NCBI RefSeq assembly: GCF_023518235.1
Contig: NZ_CP090423.1
Coordinates: 4,667,001-4,731,000, forward strand
Reading direction: 5' to 3'
Length of the DNA: 64,000 nt
Source: Stenotrophomonas maltophilia
GTDB lineage: Bacteria; Pseudomonadota; Gammaproteobacteria; Xanthomonadales; Xanthomonadaceae
This document shows positions 8,601-19,032 of this stretch, piece by piece. Below the pieces are notes generated by a model. It made no database searches. It was given only the letters and a program-made list of their open reading frames with translations, and was not told the DNA's origin. A program made the position numbers and the translations under genes. Position 1 is the stretch's first letter, and each line of letters begins with the position of its first letter.

Positions 8601-11600
8601 ATGAGCGCGCCACCGCGCCTGCGACTGCGAAGGATCCGCCGTCATTTCATTGCCGCCTGTGCGGTGGGCCTGGTTGGGCTTGCACTGCTGGTGGGCACGC
8701 TCAGCCAGCTGTTGCCGCTGGCCGAGCGTCATCCCGGGACGATTGCCGCCTGGCTGAGCGAGCGTGCCGGCCAGCCGGTGCGTTTTGACCAGCTGCAGAC
8801 CGCCTGGACCCGGCGCGGCCCGCTGCTGCAGCTGAAGGGCCTGCGCATCGGCGCCGGCCAGGGCCTGGCCATCGGCGAGGCCGAGGTGCTGGTGTCGATG
8901 TACAGCGGGCTGCTGCCCGGGCGTTCGCTGACCGAGCTGCGCCTGCGTGGCCTGGCGTTGGACCTGCAACAGGGCCAGGACGGTCGCTGGTCGGTGCGTG
9001 GGCTGCCGCAGTCCAGCAGCGGGGGGGACCCGCTGGATGCACTGCGCCGGCTCGGCGAACTGCAGGTGATCGAGGGCCGCCTGGGCGTGCACGCGCCGCA
9101 GCTGGGCATCGATGCCACCTTGCCGCGCATCGACCTGCGCCTGCGGGTCAATGGCGACCGCCTGCGGGTAGGCGTACGTGCGTGGGCGCAGGCGGACGCG
9201 CTGCCGCTGACCGCGGTGCTGGACGTGGACCGCCGCCATGGCAACGGCCAGGCCTGGCTGGGTGCCGATCCTGTTGATTTCCATGCCTGGTCGCCACTGC
9301 TGGCGGCCGGCGGCGTGCGCCTGCGTGAAGGCAAGGGCGAATTGAACCTGTGGCTGACCCTGCGCGACTTCGCGCCGGTGGCGCTGACCACCGACTCGGA
9401 CCTGCGCGGGGTGCGCGTGCAGGGCGCTGCGATGCCCGGCGTGGCAGCCCCGCAGCTGCAGCTGCAGCGCGTGCAGGCGCGACTGCGCTGGCAGCGCCAG
9501 GCCGAGGGCTGGGCATTGCAGGTGCCGCGCCTGCGCCTGACCACGGACGAGGGCGAGCAGCGGCTCGATGGCTTGCAGGTGCAGGTGGGCAGGCAGCTGC
9601 GGGTGAGCGCCGCGGCGGCACAGGCGGGGACCGCGTTGCGTGGCCTGGCCCTGAGCGATCGCCTGCCGGCGGACCTGCGTCGCTGGCTGTTCCTGTCCCG
9701 GCCACAGCTGGAGGTGGCTGAGCTGCAGCTGGCCGGCGAACGCGACGGCCCGTTGTGGGCGCAGGGCGAACTGCAGTCGCTGGGCTTTGCCAGCGTGGGC
9801 GGGTCCCCGGGCGTGCGCGGTTTGGGCGGCCGTTTCGAGGGCGATGCCAACGGTTTCAGCCTGCAGCTGCAACCGCAGCGCCAGCTGCAGTTCGATTGGC
9901 CAACGGGCTTTGGCGTACGCCACGACCTGCACCTGGCAGGGCAGGTGGTGGGCTGGCGCGACGAAGGCGGTGGCTGGCGCATCGGAACGCCGGCGATGCG
10001 CGTGGAAGGCACCGACTACGCCGCCGATGTGCGCGGTGGGGTCTGGTTCCAGGGCGATGGCACGCGGCCGTGGCTGCAGCTGGCGGCCAAGCTGGACGAC
10101 GTGCCGATGACCGCGGCCAAGCGCTTCTGGATCCATTCCAAGATGAGCAAGGGCGCTACCGACTGGCTGGACATGGCGCTGGCCGGCGGCCAGGTACGCG
10201 GCGGTGTCGGCCTGGTCACCGGTGACCTGGACGACTGGCCGTTCGACAACCACGATGGCCGCTTCGAGGCCACCGGCCACATCACCCAGGGTGAGATCCG
10301 CTTCCAGCACGACTGGCCGTTGATGAGCCAGGTCGATGCCGACATCGCCTTCATCGGCCCCGGCTTCGACATGCGCGGACGCGGTGATCTGGCCGGGGTG
10401 GCCGTGCAGACCTTCGAAGCGGGCATTGCCGACTTCGGCCAGCAGCCCCTGTATGTGCGCGCCGACGCGCAGAGCGAGGCCGGCAAGCTGCTGGCGATGC
10501 TGCGGCAAAGCCCGCTGCACAAGGACTACGGCGACACCCTGGACAATCTCACCGCTGCCGGCCCTGCGCACGTGACGTTCGATCTGCTGCAGCCGCTGCA
10601 CCACGATGAAGGGGGCGGCCACCTGCAGGGCACGGTCGATCTGGCCGGCGTGAAGCTGGTCGACAAGCGCTTCCAGCTGGCGTTCGACAACATGCACGGG
10701 CAGGCGCGCTACAGCAATGGCGGTTTCGATGCCGAGGAACTGTCGGTGCGGCATCTCGGCCAGGACGGCCGCCTGAGCCTGCGTGCCGGTGGCTACGTGC
10801 GTGACAGCAGGCTGGCCTTCGAATCGCAGCTGTCGGCCCATCTCGATGCCGGGGTGTTGATCGACCGCGCGCCGGAAATGGCCTGGCTCAAGCCCTATAT
10901 CAACGGCACCTCGGCCTGGACCATCGCGGTGAACCTGCCCAAGGTGGCGCCGGGGGCGCCGGCCCCGCCCAGCGAGCTGCGGTTGAGTTCGGATCTGGTC
11001 GGGACCCGCCTGGACCTGCCGGCACCGCTGGACAAGCCGGCCACCGAGCCGCTGGCGACCTCGGTGGCCGCGCAGCTGCCGATGGGCGCCGGCCGCATCG
11101 ACGTGGCGTTCGGCCAGCGCCTGGCCCTGGCCGCGCGCAGCCACAACAACCAGACCGGCGTACAGGTCACGCTCGGCAGCGACCGTGTTGACCGCGAGCC
11201 GCCGCCGAACGGGCTGACGGTCAATGGCCGCAGCCCGACCCTGGACGCACTGGAGTGGATCGGCCTGGCACGCGGCGGCAGTGACGATGATGCGATGCCG
11301 CTGCGCGCAGTGGACGTGCAGGTCGGCCAGCTGAAGCTGATCGGCGGCGTGTTCGAGCAGACCCGCTTGCAGCTGCGCCCGGGCGCGCAGGCGCTGGACG
11401 TGCGCCTGGATGGCCCTTCGCTGGCTGGCCGCCTGACCGTGCCCAACGCCGAAGGCGGCACCATCAGTGGCCAGCTCGACCGCGTGCACTGGCAATCGCT
11501 GCCGGCGGCGCCGGGGGCGACGCCGGCACCGGCGCGGGTGCAGGCCGGTGCCAATGACATGGACCCGGCAAAGCTGCCACCGTTCGCGCTGGACATTGCC

Positions 11601-12458
11601 GACCTGAAGTTCGGCAAGGTGGTGCTGGGCCAGGCGGTGCTGCGCACGCGCCCGCTGGCCAACGGCCTGAACGTGGACGAGCTGCGCTTCCGTGCACCGG
11701 ACCAGGAAATCGACATCAGCGGCCGCTGGCTGGGCCGCAGCGGCGGTGCCCGCACCGAACTGACCGCGCAGGTGCGCAGTGAAGACCTGGGCGGGCTGAT
11801 GCAGAACCTCGACTATGGTGGCCAGTTGCGCGGGGGGGCCGGCCAGGCGCAGCTGCAGGCCTCCTGGAGTGGTGGCCCATCGGACTTCCAGCTGGCCAAT
11901 CTGCAGGGCAGCCTGGACCTGCATGCGCGCAACGGCCAGCTGCTGGAGCTGGAACCGGGCGCCGGCCGCGTCCTGGGCCTGCTGAGCGTCACCCAGCTGC
12001 CGCGCCGCCTGATGTTCGACTTCCGCGACTTCTTCTCCAAGGGCTTCGCGTTCAACCAGATTGACGGCCGCATGCAGTTCGGCCAGGGCATGGCGCGCAC
12101 CGACAAGGTGCTGATCGAAGGCCCGGCGGCGAACATCACCATCCGCGGCCAGGCCGACCTGCGCAACCAGCAGTTCGACCAGACCATCGACGTCAACCCG
12201 CGCGCCGGCAACCTGCTGACCGTGGTCGGCGCGGTGGCCGGTGGCCCGGTGGGGGCGGCGCTCGGCGCGGCCACCAATGCGGTATTGTCCAAACCGTTGG
12301 GCGAGATTGGCGCCCGAACCTACAAGGTGACCGGTCCATGGAAGGAGCCGAAGGTGGAAGTGATCGAACGCAGCCGAGACAAGACCCCGCCAGCGCCCGG
12401 ACCGGCGCCGGCACCGGCCATTCCGCCCACCGTCACCGACCTGCCGCGCTCGCGCTGA
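8601..12458 (+). CDS. yhdP: YhdP family AsmA-like envelope protein
   Basis: A 1285-residue protein with an N-terminal membrane anchor (HFIAACAVGLVGLALLVG) and then long, repetitive beta-rich DUF3971/AsmA-type sequence to a proline-rich tail. YhdP, together with TamB and YdbH, is proposed to bridge inner and outer membranes and move phospholipids outward. The length matches the E. coli protein (about 1266) and the position between rng and tldD is the conserved one. The start ATG lies 30 bases after the rng stop. The repetitive Leu/Gln-rich composition gives long open frames on the opposite strand, which are not genes. Confidence 0.9.
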   Translation: MSAPPRLRLRRIRRHFIAACAVGLVGLALLVGTLSQLLPLAERHPGTIAAWLSERAGQPVRFDQLQTAWTRRGPLLQLKGLRIGAGQGLAIGEAEVLVSMYSGLLPGRSLTELRLRGLALDLQQGQDGRWSVRGLPQSSSGGDPLDALRRLGELQVIEGRLGVHAPQLGIDATLPRIDLRLRVNGDRLRVGVRAWAQADALPLTAVLDVDRRHGNGQAWLGADPVDFHAWSPLLAAGGVRLREGKGELNLWLTLRDFAPVALTTDSDLRGVRVQGAAMPGVAAPQLQLQRVQARLRWQRQAEGWALQVPRLRLTTDEGEQRLDGLQVQVGRQLRVSAAAAQAGTALRGLALSDRLPADLRRWLFLSRPQLEVAELQLAGERDGPLWAQGELQSLGFASVGGSPGVRGLGGRFEGDANGFSLQLQPQRQLQFDWPTGFGVRHDLHLAGQVVGWRDEGGGWRIGTPAMRVEGTDYAADVRGGVWFQGDGTRPWLQLAAKLDDVPMTAAKRFWIHSKMSKGATDWLDMALAGGQVRGGVGLVTGDLDDWPFDNHDGRFEATGHITQGEIRFQHDWPLMSQVDADIAFIGPGFDMRGRGDLAGVAVQTFEAGIADFGQQPLYVRADAQSEAGKLLAMLRQSPLHKDYGDTLDNLTAAGPAHVTFDLLQPLHHDEGGGHLQGTVDLAGVKLVDKRFQLAFDNMHGQARYSNGGFDAEELSVRHLGQDGRLSLRAGGYVRDSRLAFESQLSAHLDAGVLIDRAPEMAWLKPYINGTSAWTIAVNLPKVAPGAPAPPSELRLSSDLVGTRLDLPAPLDKPATEPLATSVAAQLPMGAGRIDVAFGQRLALAARSHNNQTGVQVTLGSDRVDREPPPNGLTVNGRSPTLDALEWIGLARGGSDDDAMPLRAVDVQVGQLKLIGGVFEQTRLQLRPGAQALDVRLDGPSLAGRLTVPNAEGGTISGQLDRVHWQSLPAAPGATPAPARVQAGANDMDPAKLPPFALDIADLKFGKVVLGQAVLRTRPLANGLNVDELRFRAPDQEIDISGRWLGRSGGARTELTAQVRSEDLGGLMQNLDYGGQLRGGAGQAQLQASWSGGPSDFQLANLQGSLDLHARNGQLLELEPGAGRVLGLLSVTQLPRRLMFDFRDFFSKGFAFNQIDGRMQFGQGMARTDKVLIEGPAANITIRGQADLRNQQFDQTIDVNPRAGNLLTVVGAVAGGPVGAALGAATNAVLSKPLGEIGARTYKVTGPWKEPKVEVIERSRDKTPPAPGPAPAPAIPPTVTDLPRSR

Positions 12459-12515
12459 GCCCGGCCCTCCGTCCACGGGGTTGCCTGAGCGCCCCCGCAT
12501 CCCCAGATCGAGACC

Positions 12516-13961
12516 ATGACTGATATCGCCCTGACGCTTGCCCAAGACCGCCTGCTGCGCCCCGGTGGCCTGGATACCGCCGGCCTGGAGCGCGCCTTCG
12601 GCCAGTTGCTCGGCCCGGGTGTCGACTTCGGCGACCTCTATTTCCAGCACGCCCGGCGCGAGAGCTGGAGCGTGGAAGACGGCATCGTCAAGGACGGCGC
12701 CCATTCCATCGAGCAGGGCGTGGGCGTACGCGCCATCGCCGGTGAAAAGACCGGTTTCGCCTATTCCGATGACATCCACGCCGACGCACTGCTGACGGCG
12801 GCGCAGTCGGCACGTGCGATCTCGCGCGAAGGCGGGGCCCAGTCGGGTCGCTCGCTGCTGCGGGGCACCGCGCGCGCGCTGTACCCGGCGCTGGACCCGA
12901 TCGACGGCATCGGCAACGAGGCCAAGGTCGAGGTGCTCAAGCGCCTGGACGGTTACCTGCGTGCCGCCGACCCGCGGGTGAAGCAGGTGATGGTCAGCCT
13001 GTCCGGCGGCGTCGACACCGTGCTGATCGCCCGCAGCGATGGCGTGCTGGGTGCCGATGTGCGCCCGCTGGTGCGCCTGAACGTGCAGGTGATCGTCGAA
13101 CACAACGGGCGCCGCGAGTCCGGCTACTCCGGTGGCGGTGGCCGCTTCGGCTACGACGAACTGTTCGCCGGCGGCCGCCCCGAAGCGCTGGCCCGCGAGG
13201 CGCTGCGCCAGGCGCTGGTGAATCTGGAGGCCGTGCCGGCCCCGGCCGGAGTGATGCCGGTGGTGCTGGGCCCGGGCTGGCCTGGCGTGCTGCTGCACGA
13301 AGCTGTCGGCCATGGCCTGGAAGGTGACTTCAACCGCAAGGGCACCAGCGTCTATGCCGGGCGCATCGGCGAACGCGTGGCGGCGCCGGGGGTGACCATC
13401 GTCGACGACGGCACCCTCGACGGGCGCCGCGGCTCGTTGAACATCGACGATGAAGGCCATCCGACCCAGTGCACCACGTTGATCGAGGACGGCATCCTGG
13501 TCGGCTACATGCAGGACAGCCTCAATGCGCGGTTGATGGGCATGGCGCCCACCGGCAACGCACGTCGTGAATCCTTCGCGCACCTGACCATGCCACGCAT
13601 GACCAACACCTACATGCGCGCCGGACAGCACGACCCGCAGGAGATGATCCGTTCGGTGAAGAAGGGCCTGTACGCGGTGAACTTCGGTGGCGGCCAGGTC
13701 GACATCACCAGCGGCAAGTACGTCTTCTCGGCCACCGAGGCCTACCTGATCGAGGATGGCCGCATCACCGCGCCGGTGAAGGGCGCAACGCTGATCGGCA
13801 ACGGCCCGGAAACCATGCAGAAGGTGCGCATGATCGGCAACGACCTCGCCCTCGATGAGGGCGTGGGCGTCTGTGGCAAGGACGGGCAGAGCGTGCCGGT
13901 GGGTGTCGGCCAGCCCTCGCTGTTGATCGAGGGCATCACCGTCGGCGGTACCCAGGCCTGA
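12516..13961 (+). CDS. tldD: metalloprotease subunit TldD
   Basis: A 481-residue TldD protein carrying the metal-binding motif HEAVGH (His261, Glu262, His266) followed by GLEGD. TldD pairs with PmbA/TldE in a barrel-like heterodimer that degrades unfolded peptides; in E. coli it matures microcin B17 and degrades the CcdA antitoxin. It ends the maf-rng-yhdP-tldD run, and pmbA lies 0.7 kb further on, the same strand, with darP between them in reverse. The gene is intact and of normal length. Confidence 0.95.
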   Translation: MTDIALTLAQDRLLRPGGLDTAGLERAFGQLLGPGVDFGDLYFQHARRESWSVEDGIVKDGAHSIEQGVGVRAIAGEKTGFAYSDDIHADALLTAAQSARAISREGGAQSGRSLLRGTARALYPALDPIDGIGNEAKVEVLKRLDGYLRAADPRVKQVMVSLSGGVDTVLIARSDGVLGADVRPLVRLNVQVIVEHNGRRESGYSGGGGRFGYDELFAGGRPEALAREALRQALVNLEAVPAPAGVMPVVLGPGWPGVLLHEAVGHGLEGDFNRKGTSVYAGRIGERVAAPGVTIVDDGTLDGRRGSLNIDDEGHPTQCTTLIEDGILVGYMQDSLNARLMGMAPTGNARRESFAHLTMPRMTNTYMRAGQHDPQEMIRSVKKGLYAVNFGGGQVDITSGKYVFSATEAYLIEDGRITAPVKGATLIGNGPETMQKVRMIGNDLALDEGVGVCGKDGQSVPVGVGQPSLLIEGITVGGTQA

Positions 13962-13990
13962 GCAGGGCCATGGCCGCGGCCAGCGCCCTG

Positions 13991-14017
13991 GCCGACACGG
14001 ACTCAGTCCGTGTCGGC
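13991..14017. terminator. hairpin between convergent tldD and darP
   Basis: GCCGACACGGACT and its exact complement flank one base, forming a strong symmetric hairpin that includes the darP stop codon. It could end transcription in both directions, although no U-tract is present. Confidence 0.45.
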
Positions 14018-14590
14018 GTCGTCGACCGTGTCGTCGGCGTCGTCGCCGCTGGCCGTCTTCAGGCCCAGCGCGGCCGGCAGCATCAGCCCGCGCAGCACCT
14101 GGTAGATCTCGCGGTAGGCGCGCGGCGGCTTGTTCCTGGCCTTTTCGGCCTGGGCATTGCGTACCAGCGTGCGCAGCTGCTGGCGGTCGGCCTGCGGGTA
14201 GTCGTCCAGCAGCGCGGCCAGCGCCGTGTCACCGTCGGCCAGCAGGCGCTCGCGCCAGTCTTCCACGCGGTGCATCATCGCCACCTCGCGGCGGCCGGTT
14301 TCGCTGTTGGCGTCCAGCGCATCGCGGATCGCCTCCAGCGTGGCCTCGTCCTCGCGGCGCATGTGCTTGGCCAGGAACGCCAGCTGCCGCTTGTGGGCGA
14401 TGTGCGCGGTGATCCGCTTGCACTCGGCGATGTGCGGCAGCAGGTCCTCCGGAATCGGCAGGCGCGCCAGCTGGGCCGGGGTCAGCGACACCAGCTTCTC
14501 ACCCAGGGCCAGTACTTCCAGGGCTTCGCCGCGCTTCTGCTTGCGGCTCTTGTCAAGGAATTCACCGGTTTCTTCGTCGCGTCCGCGCAT
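14003..14590 (-). CDS. darP: ribosome-associated protein DarP (YjgA, DUF615)
   Basis: A highly charged 195-residue protein of the DUF615/YjgA family: the [21 protein letters not shown] start, [10 protein letters not shown] and a Lys/Arg-rich helical body are typical, and the tail is acidic ([13 protein letters not shown]). E. coli DarP binds late 50S precursors and promotes their maturation. The ATG at 14590 is chosen; a GTG three codons upstream is possible. It lies back to back with pmbA, the arrangement known in many gammaproteobacteria. The two starts are about 68 bases apart and must share the promoter region. Confidence 0.9.
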   Translation of the reverse strand: MRGRDEETGEFLDKSRKQKRGEALEVLALGEKLVSLTPAQLARLPIPEDLLPHIAECKRITAHIAHKRQLAFLAKHMRREDEATLEAIRDALDANSETGRREVAMMHRVEDWRERLLADGDTALAALLDDYPQADRQQLRTLVRNAQAEKARNKPPRAYREIYQVLRGLMLPAALGLKTASGDDADDTVDDADTD

Positions 14591-14658
14591 CGTCCACACC
14601 TGCTTTCAAAAAAAGTCGCCCGGCGTGATGCCGGGCCCAACCTGCACAGGATAAAGCA

Positions 14659-16026
14659 TTGAACGTGATCGCCCCTGAAGTCGCCGTCGGTGACGACAGC
14701 CCGGCCCGCCTGGAACGGCTGGCCGACCTTTCCCAGCAGCTGCTCGACCGCGCCCGCGCGCTGGGCGCCAGCCAGGCCGAAGTCAGCTGCAGCGAGGACC
14801 GCGGCCTGGATGTCAACGTCCGCCTGGGTGAGGTGGAGACCGTGCAGTCCACCCGCGACCGCGGTATCGCCGTGACCGTCTATTTCGGCCAGCGCAAGGG
14901 CAGTGCCAGCACCGGAGACCTGAACGAGAGCAGCCTGGCGGCCACCGTCGAGCAGGCCTGCGCGATCGCCCGGCATACCGAGGACGACCCTGCCGCCGGC
15001 CTGGCCGAGGCCGCATTGATGGCCACCCACTTCCCGGAACTGGACAGTTGGCACCCGTGGGCGCTGCAGGCCGATGAGGCGGTGGACCTGGCGCTGGCGT
15101 GCGAGAACGCCGGGCGCGAGGCCGACGCGCAGATCCGCAACTCCGACGGCGCCTCGGTGTCGAGCATGCAGAGCCTGTCGGTGTACGCCAATTCGCATGG
15201 GTTCATCGGCCGCGAGCGCGGCACCCATCATTCGATCGGCTGTGCGCTGATCGCCGGCCAGGGGGATGGCATGCAGCGCGACGGCTGGTACACCAGCGCG
15301 CTGGCCCGCGAGGACCTGGAGGACGTGGGCCGGGTCGGGCGCCAGGCCGCCGAGCGCACCGTGGCCCGCCTGCAGCCGCGGTCGCTGGCGACCGGCAGCA
15401 TGCCGGTGCTGTTTGCCCCGGAAGTGGCGCGCAGCCTGGTGGGACACCTGCTGACGGCCGTGTCCGGCGGCGCGCTGTACCGCCAGGCCAGCTTCCTGCT
15501 GGACAGCGTCGGCCAGCGCCTGTTCCCCGAGTGGATGCAGATCGACGAACTGCCGCACCTGCGCCGCGGCCTGCGTTCGGCGGCCTTCGATGGTGATGGC
15601 GTGGCCACCCGCGCCTCGGCGCTGGTGCGTGACGGCGTGCTGCAGCGCTACGTGCTGGGCAGCTACTCGGCGCGCAAGCTGGGCCTGCAGACCACCGCCA
15701 ATGCCGGCGGCGTGCACAACCTGCAGCTGGCGGCCAATGCCGGCTCGCTGCACGAGATCGCCGCCCGGATGGGCAGCGGCCTGCTGGTGACCGAGCTGAT
15801 GGGGCAGGGCGTGAACGGGGTGACCGGCGACTATTCGCGCGGTGCCGGCGGCTTCCGTGTCGAGAACGGCGAGATCCAGTACCCGGTGGACGGCATCACC
15901 ATCGCCGGCAATCTGCGCGAGATGTTCAGCAGCATCGAGGCGGTTGGCAGCGACGTCGACCCCCGCTCGCACATCCGGACCGGCTCGATCCTGCTTGGAC
16001 GAATGACCATCGCCGGTAATGATTGA
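14659..16026 (+). CDS. pmbA: metalloprotease subunit PmbA (TldE)
   Basis: A 455-residue partner of TldD. It has the conserved family blocks (RDRGIAVTVYFGQRKGSAST near residue 65, NAGGVHNL and GVTGDYSRGAGGFRVENGEI near the C-terminus) but no HExxxH motif, as expected for TldE. The start appears to be TTG at 14659; GTG at 14665 is an alternative, and no ATG fits. The conserved neighbour darP is divergent. Its role is in the TldD/E protease that removes or processes peptides in the cytoplasm. Confidence 0.92.
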   Translation: MNVIAPEVAVGDDSPARLERLADLSQQLLDRARALGASQAEVSCSEDRGLDVNVRLGEVETVQSTRDRGIAVTVYFGQRKGSASTGDLNESSLAATVEQACAIARHTEDDPAAGLAEAALMATHFPELDSWHPWALQADEAVDLALACENAGREADAQIRNSDGASVSSMQSLSVYANSHGFIGRERGTHHSIGCALIAGQGDGMQRDGWYTSALAREDLEDVGRVGRQAAERTVARLQPRSLATGSMPVLFAPEVARSLVGHLLTAVSGGALYRQASFLLDSVGQRLFPEWMQIDELPHLRRGLRSAAFDGDGVATRASALVRDGVLQRYVLGSYSARKLGLQTTANAGGVHNLQLAANAGSLHEIAARMGSGLLVTELMGQGVNGVTGDYSRGAGGFRVENGEIQYPVDGITIAGNLREMFSSIEAVGSDVDPRSHIRTGSILLGRMTIAGND

Positions 16027-16113
16027 TGGCGTTGATGGCGTAAGCTATCCCCGCCTGACGCAATCAGCCTGGTGCTGGTGGGTCAAGACCACCCAATGAA
16101 AAGGAGTTTTGTC

Positions 16114-16485
16114 GTGAGTGAATTCGATAACGTCCCGCCGCCGCCGGCCACCACCAATGCGCCGGCCGACCAGCGCACCATGGCCCTGGCTGCCCACCTG
16201 CTGGGCATCTTCACCTGGTTCATCGGCCCGCTGATCATCTGGCTGATCAACAAGGATGATGCCAGCAAGGCCTTCGTCACCGACCAGGCCAAGGAAGCGC
16301 TGAACTTCCAGATCACCATCACCATCGCGATGCTGATCTGCATCGTGCTGACCATCGTGATCATCGGCGGCATCCTGGCGCCGATCGTCGGCATCCTGAA
16401 CCTGGTGTTCTGCATCATCGCGGCGGTGAAGGCCAACAACGGCGAAGCCTATCGCTATCCGTTCGCGCTGCGCCTGGTCAAGTAA
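16114..16485 (+). CDS. DUF4870 domain-containing membrane protein
   Basis: A 123-residue protein with a short proline-rich cytoplasmic start and a DUF4870 (Tic20-like) domain of about three to four membrane segments; FVTDQAKEALNFQITI is the diagnostic core. The function of the family is unknown. The GTG at 16114 is supported by AAGGAG nine bases upstream; a longer frame from 16072 has no such site. It lies 90 bases after pmbA and is followed by a terminator, so it may be co-transcribed or independent. Confidence 0.8.
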   Translation: MSEFDNVPPPPATTNAPADQRTMALAAHLLGIFTWFIGPLIIWLINKDDASKAFVTDQAKEALNFQITITIAMLICIVLTIVIIGGILAPIVGILNLVFCIIAAVKANNGEAYRYPFALRLVK

Positions 16486-16506
16486 GACCGTCCGCATGTG
16501 GAACGG

Positions 16507-16536
16507 AAAACGCCCGGCACTGCCGGGCGTTTTTTG
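16507..16536. terminator. bidirectional intrinsic terminator
   Basis: AAAACGCCCGGCACTGCCGGGCGTTTTTT has a perfect stem with A- and T-runs on its two sides. It can serve the DUF4870 gene on the plus strand and ispA on the minus strand. Confidence 0.9.
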
Positions 16537-16562
16537 TTGGTGAGCGCGCAGCGTGGCTGCGA

Positions 16563-17441
16563 TCAGTGATCGCGTTCCACCGCCAGCGTTGCCAGCGCGC
16601 GCAGCGCATCGCCCTCTTCGCCGTAGCCGGCCAGGCTGGACTGCATGCGCGCAGCCAGTTCACGCAGCTGCGCCTTGGCGCCGTCCATGCCGAGCAGCGC
16701 GGGGAAGGTGCTCTTGTCCTGTGCCTGGTCCTTGCCGGCGGTCTTGCCCAGCTGTTCGGAACTGGCTTCGACATCGAGGATGTCGTCGCGCACCTGGAAC
16801 GCCAGGCCGAGCGCGTCGGCGAAATGATCCAGCTGGGCCAGCTGCGGCTCGTGGGCCTGGCCGCACAGCGCGCCCATGCGCACCGCCGCGCGGATCAGCG
16901 CACCGGTCTTGAGCGCGTGCATGCGGGTCAGTGCCGCCAGCGACTGCTGCTGGCCGGTGGCATCGATATCCAGGGCCTGCCCGCCGCACATGCCGGACGC
17001 ACCGGACGCATGCGCCAGGGTCTGCAGGCAGGCCACGCGCAGGGTGGCCGGCAGCGGTGCGTCGGCCAGCAGGCCGAAGGCGCGGGTCTGCAGCGCGTCG
17101 CCGGCGAGGATCGCCGTGGCTTCGTCAAAGGCGATGTGCGTGGTCGGCTTGCCACGGCGCAGTGCATCGTCGTCCATCGCCGGCAGATCGTCATGCACCA
17201 GCGAATAGGCGTGGATCAGTTCGACAGCCATCGCCGCCGCATCCAGGGTTTCGGCCTGCGCGCCGAACAGCTGGCCGCTGGCGTACACCAGCAGCGGGCG
17301 CATGCGCTTGCCGCCGCCGAGCACCGAATAGCGCATGGCCTGGTGCAGGCGCTGCGGCGCTTCGGCGGGTGAGGGCAGGGCGGCATCGAGCTGGCTTTCG
17401 ATGCGGTCGCGCCAGCGCGCGAACAGCAGCTCAGCCGTCAT
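16563..17441 (-). CDS. ispA: farnesyl diphosphate synthase (short-chain polyprenyl synthase)
   Basis: A 292-residue trans-prenyltransferase that condenses isopentenyl diphosphate with allylic diphosphates to make farnesyl diphosphate for quinones and cell wall carrier lipid. The first aspartate-rich motif ([10 protein letters not shown]) and the second (RDDILD) are both intact, with [10 protein letters not shown] before them. The ATG at 17441 overlaps the end of xseB by 11 bases, which implies coupled translation; xseB-ispA is a common pair, though the usual third gene dxs is not adjacent here. Confidence 0.93.
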   Translation of the reverse strand: MTAELLFARWRDRIESQLDAALPSPAEAPQRLHQAMRYSVLGGGKRMRPLLVYASGQLFGAQAETLDAAAMAVELIHAYSLVHDDLPAMDDDALRRGKPTTHIAFDEATAILAGDALQTRAFGLLADAPLPATLRVACLQTLAHASGASGMCGGQALDIDATGQQQSLAALTRMHALKTGALIRAAVRMGALCGQAHEPQLAQLDHFADALGLAFQVRDDILDVEASSEQLGKTAGKDQAQDKSTFPALLGMDGAKAQLRELAARMQSSLAGYGEEGDALRALATLAVERDH

Positions 17442-17691
17442 GGCTGGGCGGATCGAAGGGCTCGGACGTTTCCGGCTGGGCCGGATCGCTGAGCAGGCGC
17501 ACGCGCAGTTCCGCCTGCTCCAGCGCCTGCTGGCACTGCCGGTACAGGCCGACGCCACGTTCGTAAGCACTGAGCGAAGCTTCCAGGCTCAGCTCGCCGG
17601 TTTCCATCTGCTCCACCAGCTGCTCCAGCGATTCAAGCGACTGCTCGAACTGGGCGACCGGGGAGGCGTTTTCGGGGGACTTCTTGGCCAT
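17431..17691 (-). CDS. xseB: exodeoxyribonuclease VII small subunit
   Basis: An 86-residue coiled-coil protein with the family core [22 protein letters not shown] and a following helix ([16 protein letters not shown]). XseB multimers surround the catalytic XseA in exonuclease VII, which degrades single-stranded DNA. The length is typical and ATG is preceded by a short spacer from tilS. xseA is not in the window, as in most genomes. Confidence 0.92.
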   Translation of the reverse strand: MAKKSPENASPVAQFEQSLESLEQLVEQMETGELSLEASLSAYERGVGLYRQCQQALEQAELRVRLLSDPAQPETSEPFDPPSHDG

Positions 17692-17727
17692 GCGGCAAGT
17701 GTGGACGGGCTGCGCGCGGGGGTCAAT

Positions 17728-19014
17728 TCACCAACCGCCGGGACGCCACTGCAGCTGCGCGTCCCGGGCCAGCAGCCATGCCTGCAAGGGCGCGCTGATG
17801 ACCACGTCGGCGGCGGCCAGCAGTTGTCCGTCCGCAAACAGCAGCGGCAGCTGCGCGCGTCGCCACGGCGCGAGGTGCTCGCGTTGCAGGCAGTCCTTCA
17901 GCGCATGGGCATGCTGGCGGCCGGGCATCAGGATGCGCTCGCCACCCACCCGCGCACGGATCTGCAACGGCTGCTCGAAAGCACTGGCACCCCGCAGGCG
18001 CAGCTGGCCGCCGTCGGGCAGCGGCAATGGCGCGCGGCCATCCCATGTGGCCTGCCAGTCGGCGGGCAGAGCCGGCAGCCGCGCAGGCAGCAGATAGGCA
18101 TGGTCGCGCCATTGCCGGATGGCATGGTCGTGCCAGCGTACCTGTGCCTGACGGTCATTGGCTGCCGGCAGCAGCTGCTCCAGTGCCTGCTGCAGCACCG
18201 TGGCCGGCAGCGGCGGGGCGCCGTGGCCGAGCACCCAGGCGCGCAGCACGCGCGCGGCACGGCCCGGCGAAACCTGGCGCAGCAGTTGCAGCGACAGCAC
18301 GCGTGGTGCGACTTCCAGGTGTGCGATCAGTTCGGCGTCTTCTTCGTCCAGCAGTTCGCGGGTCTGCCGGCAGTGCGTCGCGCTGCCGGCCAATGCCGCA
18401 GCGGCATGCGCCCATCGCTGGCGCAGCAGCGGCAGTACGTGCAGACGCAGGAAGTTGCGATCGGCGTGGTCTTCGCTGTTGCTGGGGTCTTCGATCCAGC
18501 ACAGCGCGTGCTGCCTGGCGTAGTCGAGCAGCGCGCCGCGTGGTGCATGCAGCAACGGGCGCCACAGGCGGTGTGCGCCGAGCTGATTGTGCTCGGCCAT
18601 CGCGGCAAGTCCATCGACGCCGGAACCACGCAGTGCACGCAGCAGGAAGGTCTCGGCCTGGTCGTCCTGGTGCTGTGCCAGCGCCAGTGTTTCGCCGTCG
18701 CGCAGTTCGGCGGCGAACGCGGCGCGCCGTGCCTGGCGCGCCGCGCCTTCCAGGCCGAGGCCAGGGTGCAGATCAACCTGCACGCGGTGCACGGCCAGTT
18801 CCATGCCCAGCGCTGCGCACTGCTGCTGGCAATGCCGCACCCAGTCATCGGCGGCCGGTTGCAGGCCGTGGTGCACGTGCACTGCGCGCAGCGGCGTGGC
18901 AGAGGCCTGGGCGCAGCGCCACAGCCAGTGCAGCAGCACGGTCGAGTCGACACCGCCGCTGTAGCCCACCAGCAGCGGTGCATCCAGCGGAACGAGGGCA
19001 GGGAAGGCGGTCAC
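17728..19014 (-). CDS. tilS: tRNA(Ile)-lysidine synthase
   Basis: About 428 residues. The PP-loop ATPase motif SGGVDST is at residues 19-25, followed by HVHHGL and the TilS-specific DQAETFLLRALRGSGVDGL block, and a C-terminal substrate domain. TilS adds lysine to C34 of tRNA-Ile2 so that it reads AUA, an essential function. The start is set at GTG 19014, since a TATACT box ends seven bases before it; a longer frame from GTG 19056 would run into a repeat element and gains no conserved residues. It is followed by xseB and ispA on the same strand, with a gap of about 36 bases. Confidence 0.9.
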   Translation of the reverse strand: MTAFPALVPLDAPLLVGYSGGVDSTVLLHWLWRCAQASATPLRAVHVHHGLQPAADDWVRHCQQQCAALGMELAVHRVQVDLHPGLGLEGAARQARRAAFAAELRDGETLALAQHQDDQAETFLLRALRGSGVDGLAAMAEHNQLGAHRLWRPLLHAPRGALLDYARQHALCWIEDPSNSEDHADRNFLRLHVLPLLRQRWAHAAAALAGSATHCRQTRELLDEEDAELIAHLEVAPRVLSLQLLRQVSPGRAARVLRAWVLGHGAPPLPATVLQQALEQLLPAANDRQAQVRWHDHAIRQWRDHAYLLPARLPALPADWQATWDGRAPLPLPDGGQLRLRGASAFEQPLQIRARVGGERILMPGRQHAHALKDCLQREHLAPWRRAQLPLLFADGQLLAAADVVISAPLQAWLLARDAQLQWRPGGW

Positions 19015-19021
19015 GGCGGCA

Positions 19022-19027
19022 AGTATA
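19022..19027 (-). promoter_or_regulatory. -10 box of tilS, leaderless spacing
   Basis: TATACT on the minus strand ends seven bases before GTG 19014, so transcription would start on or next to the start codon. Confidence 0.5.
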
Positions 19028-19032
19028 GGGTT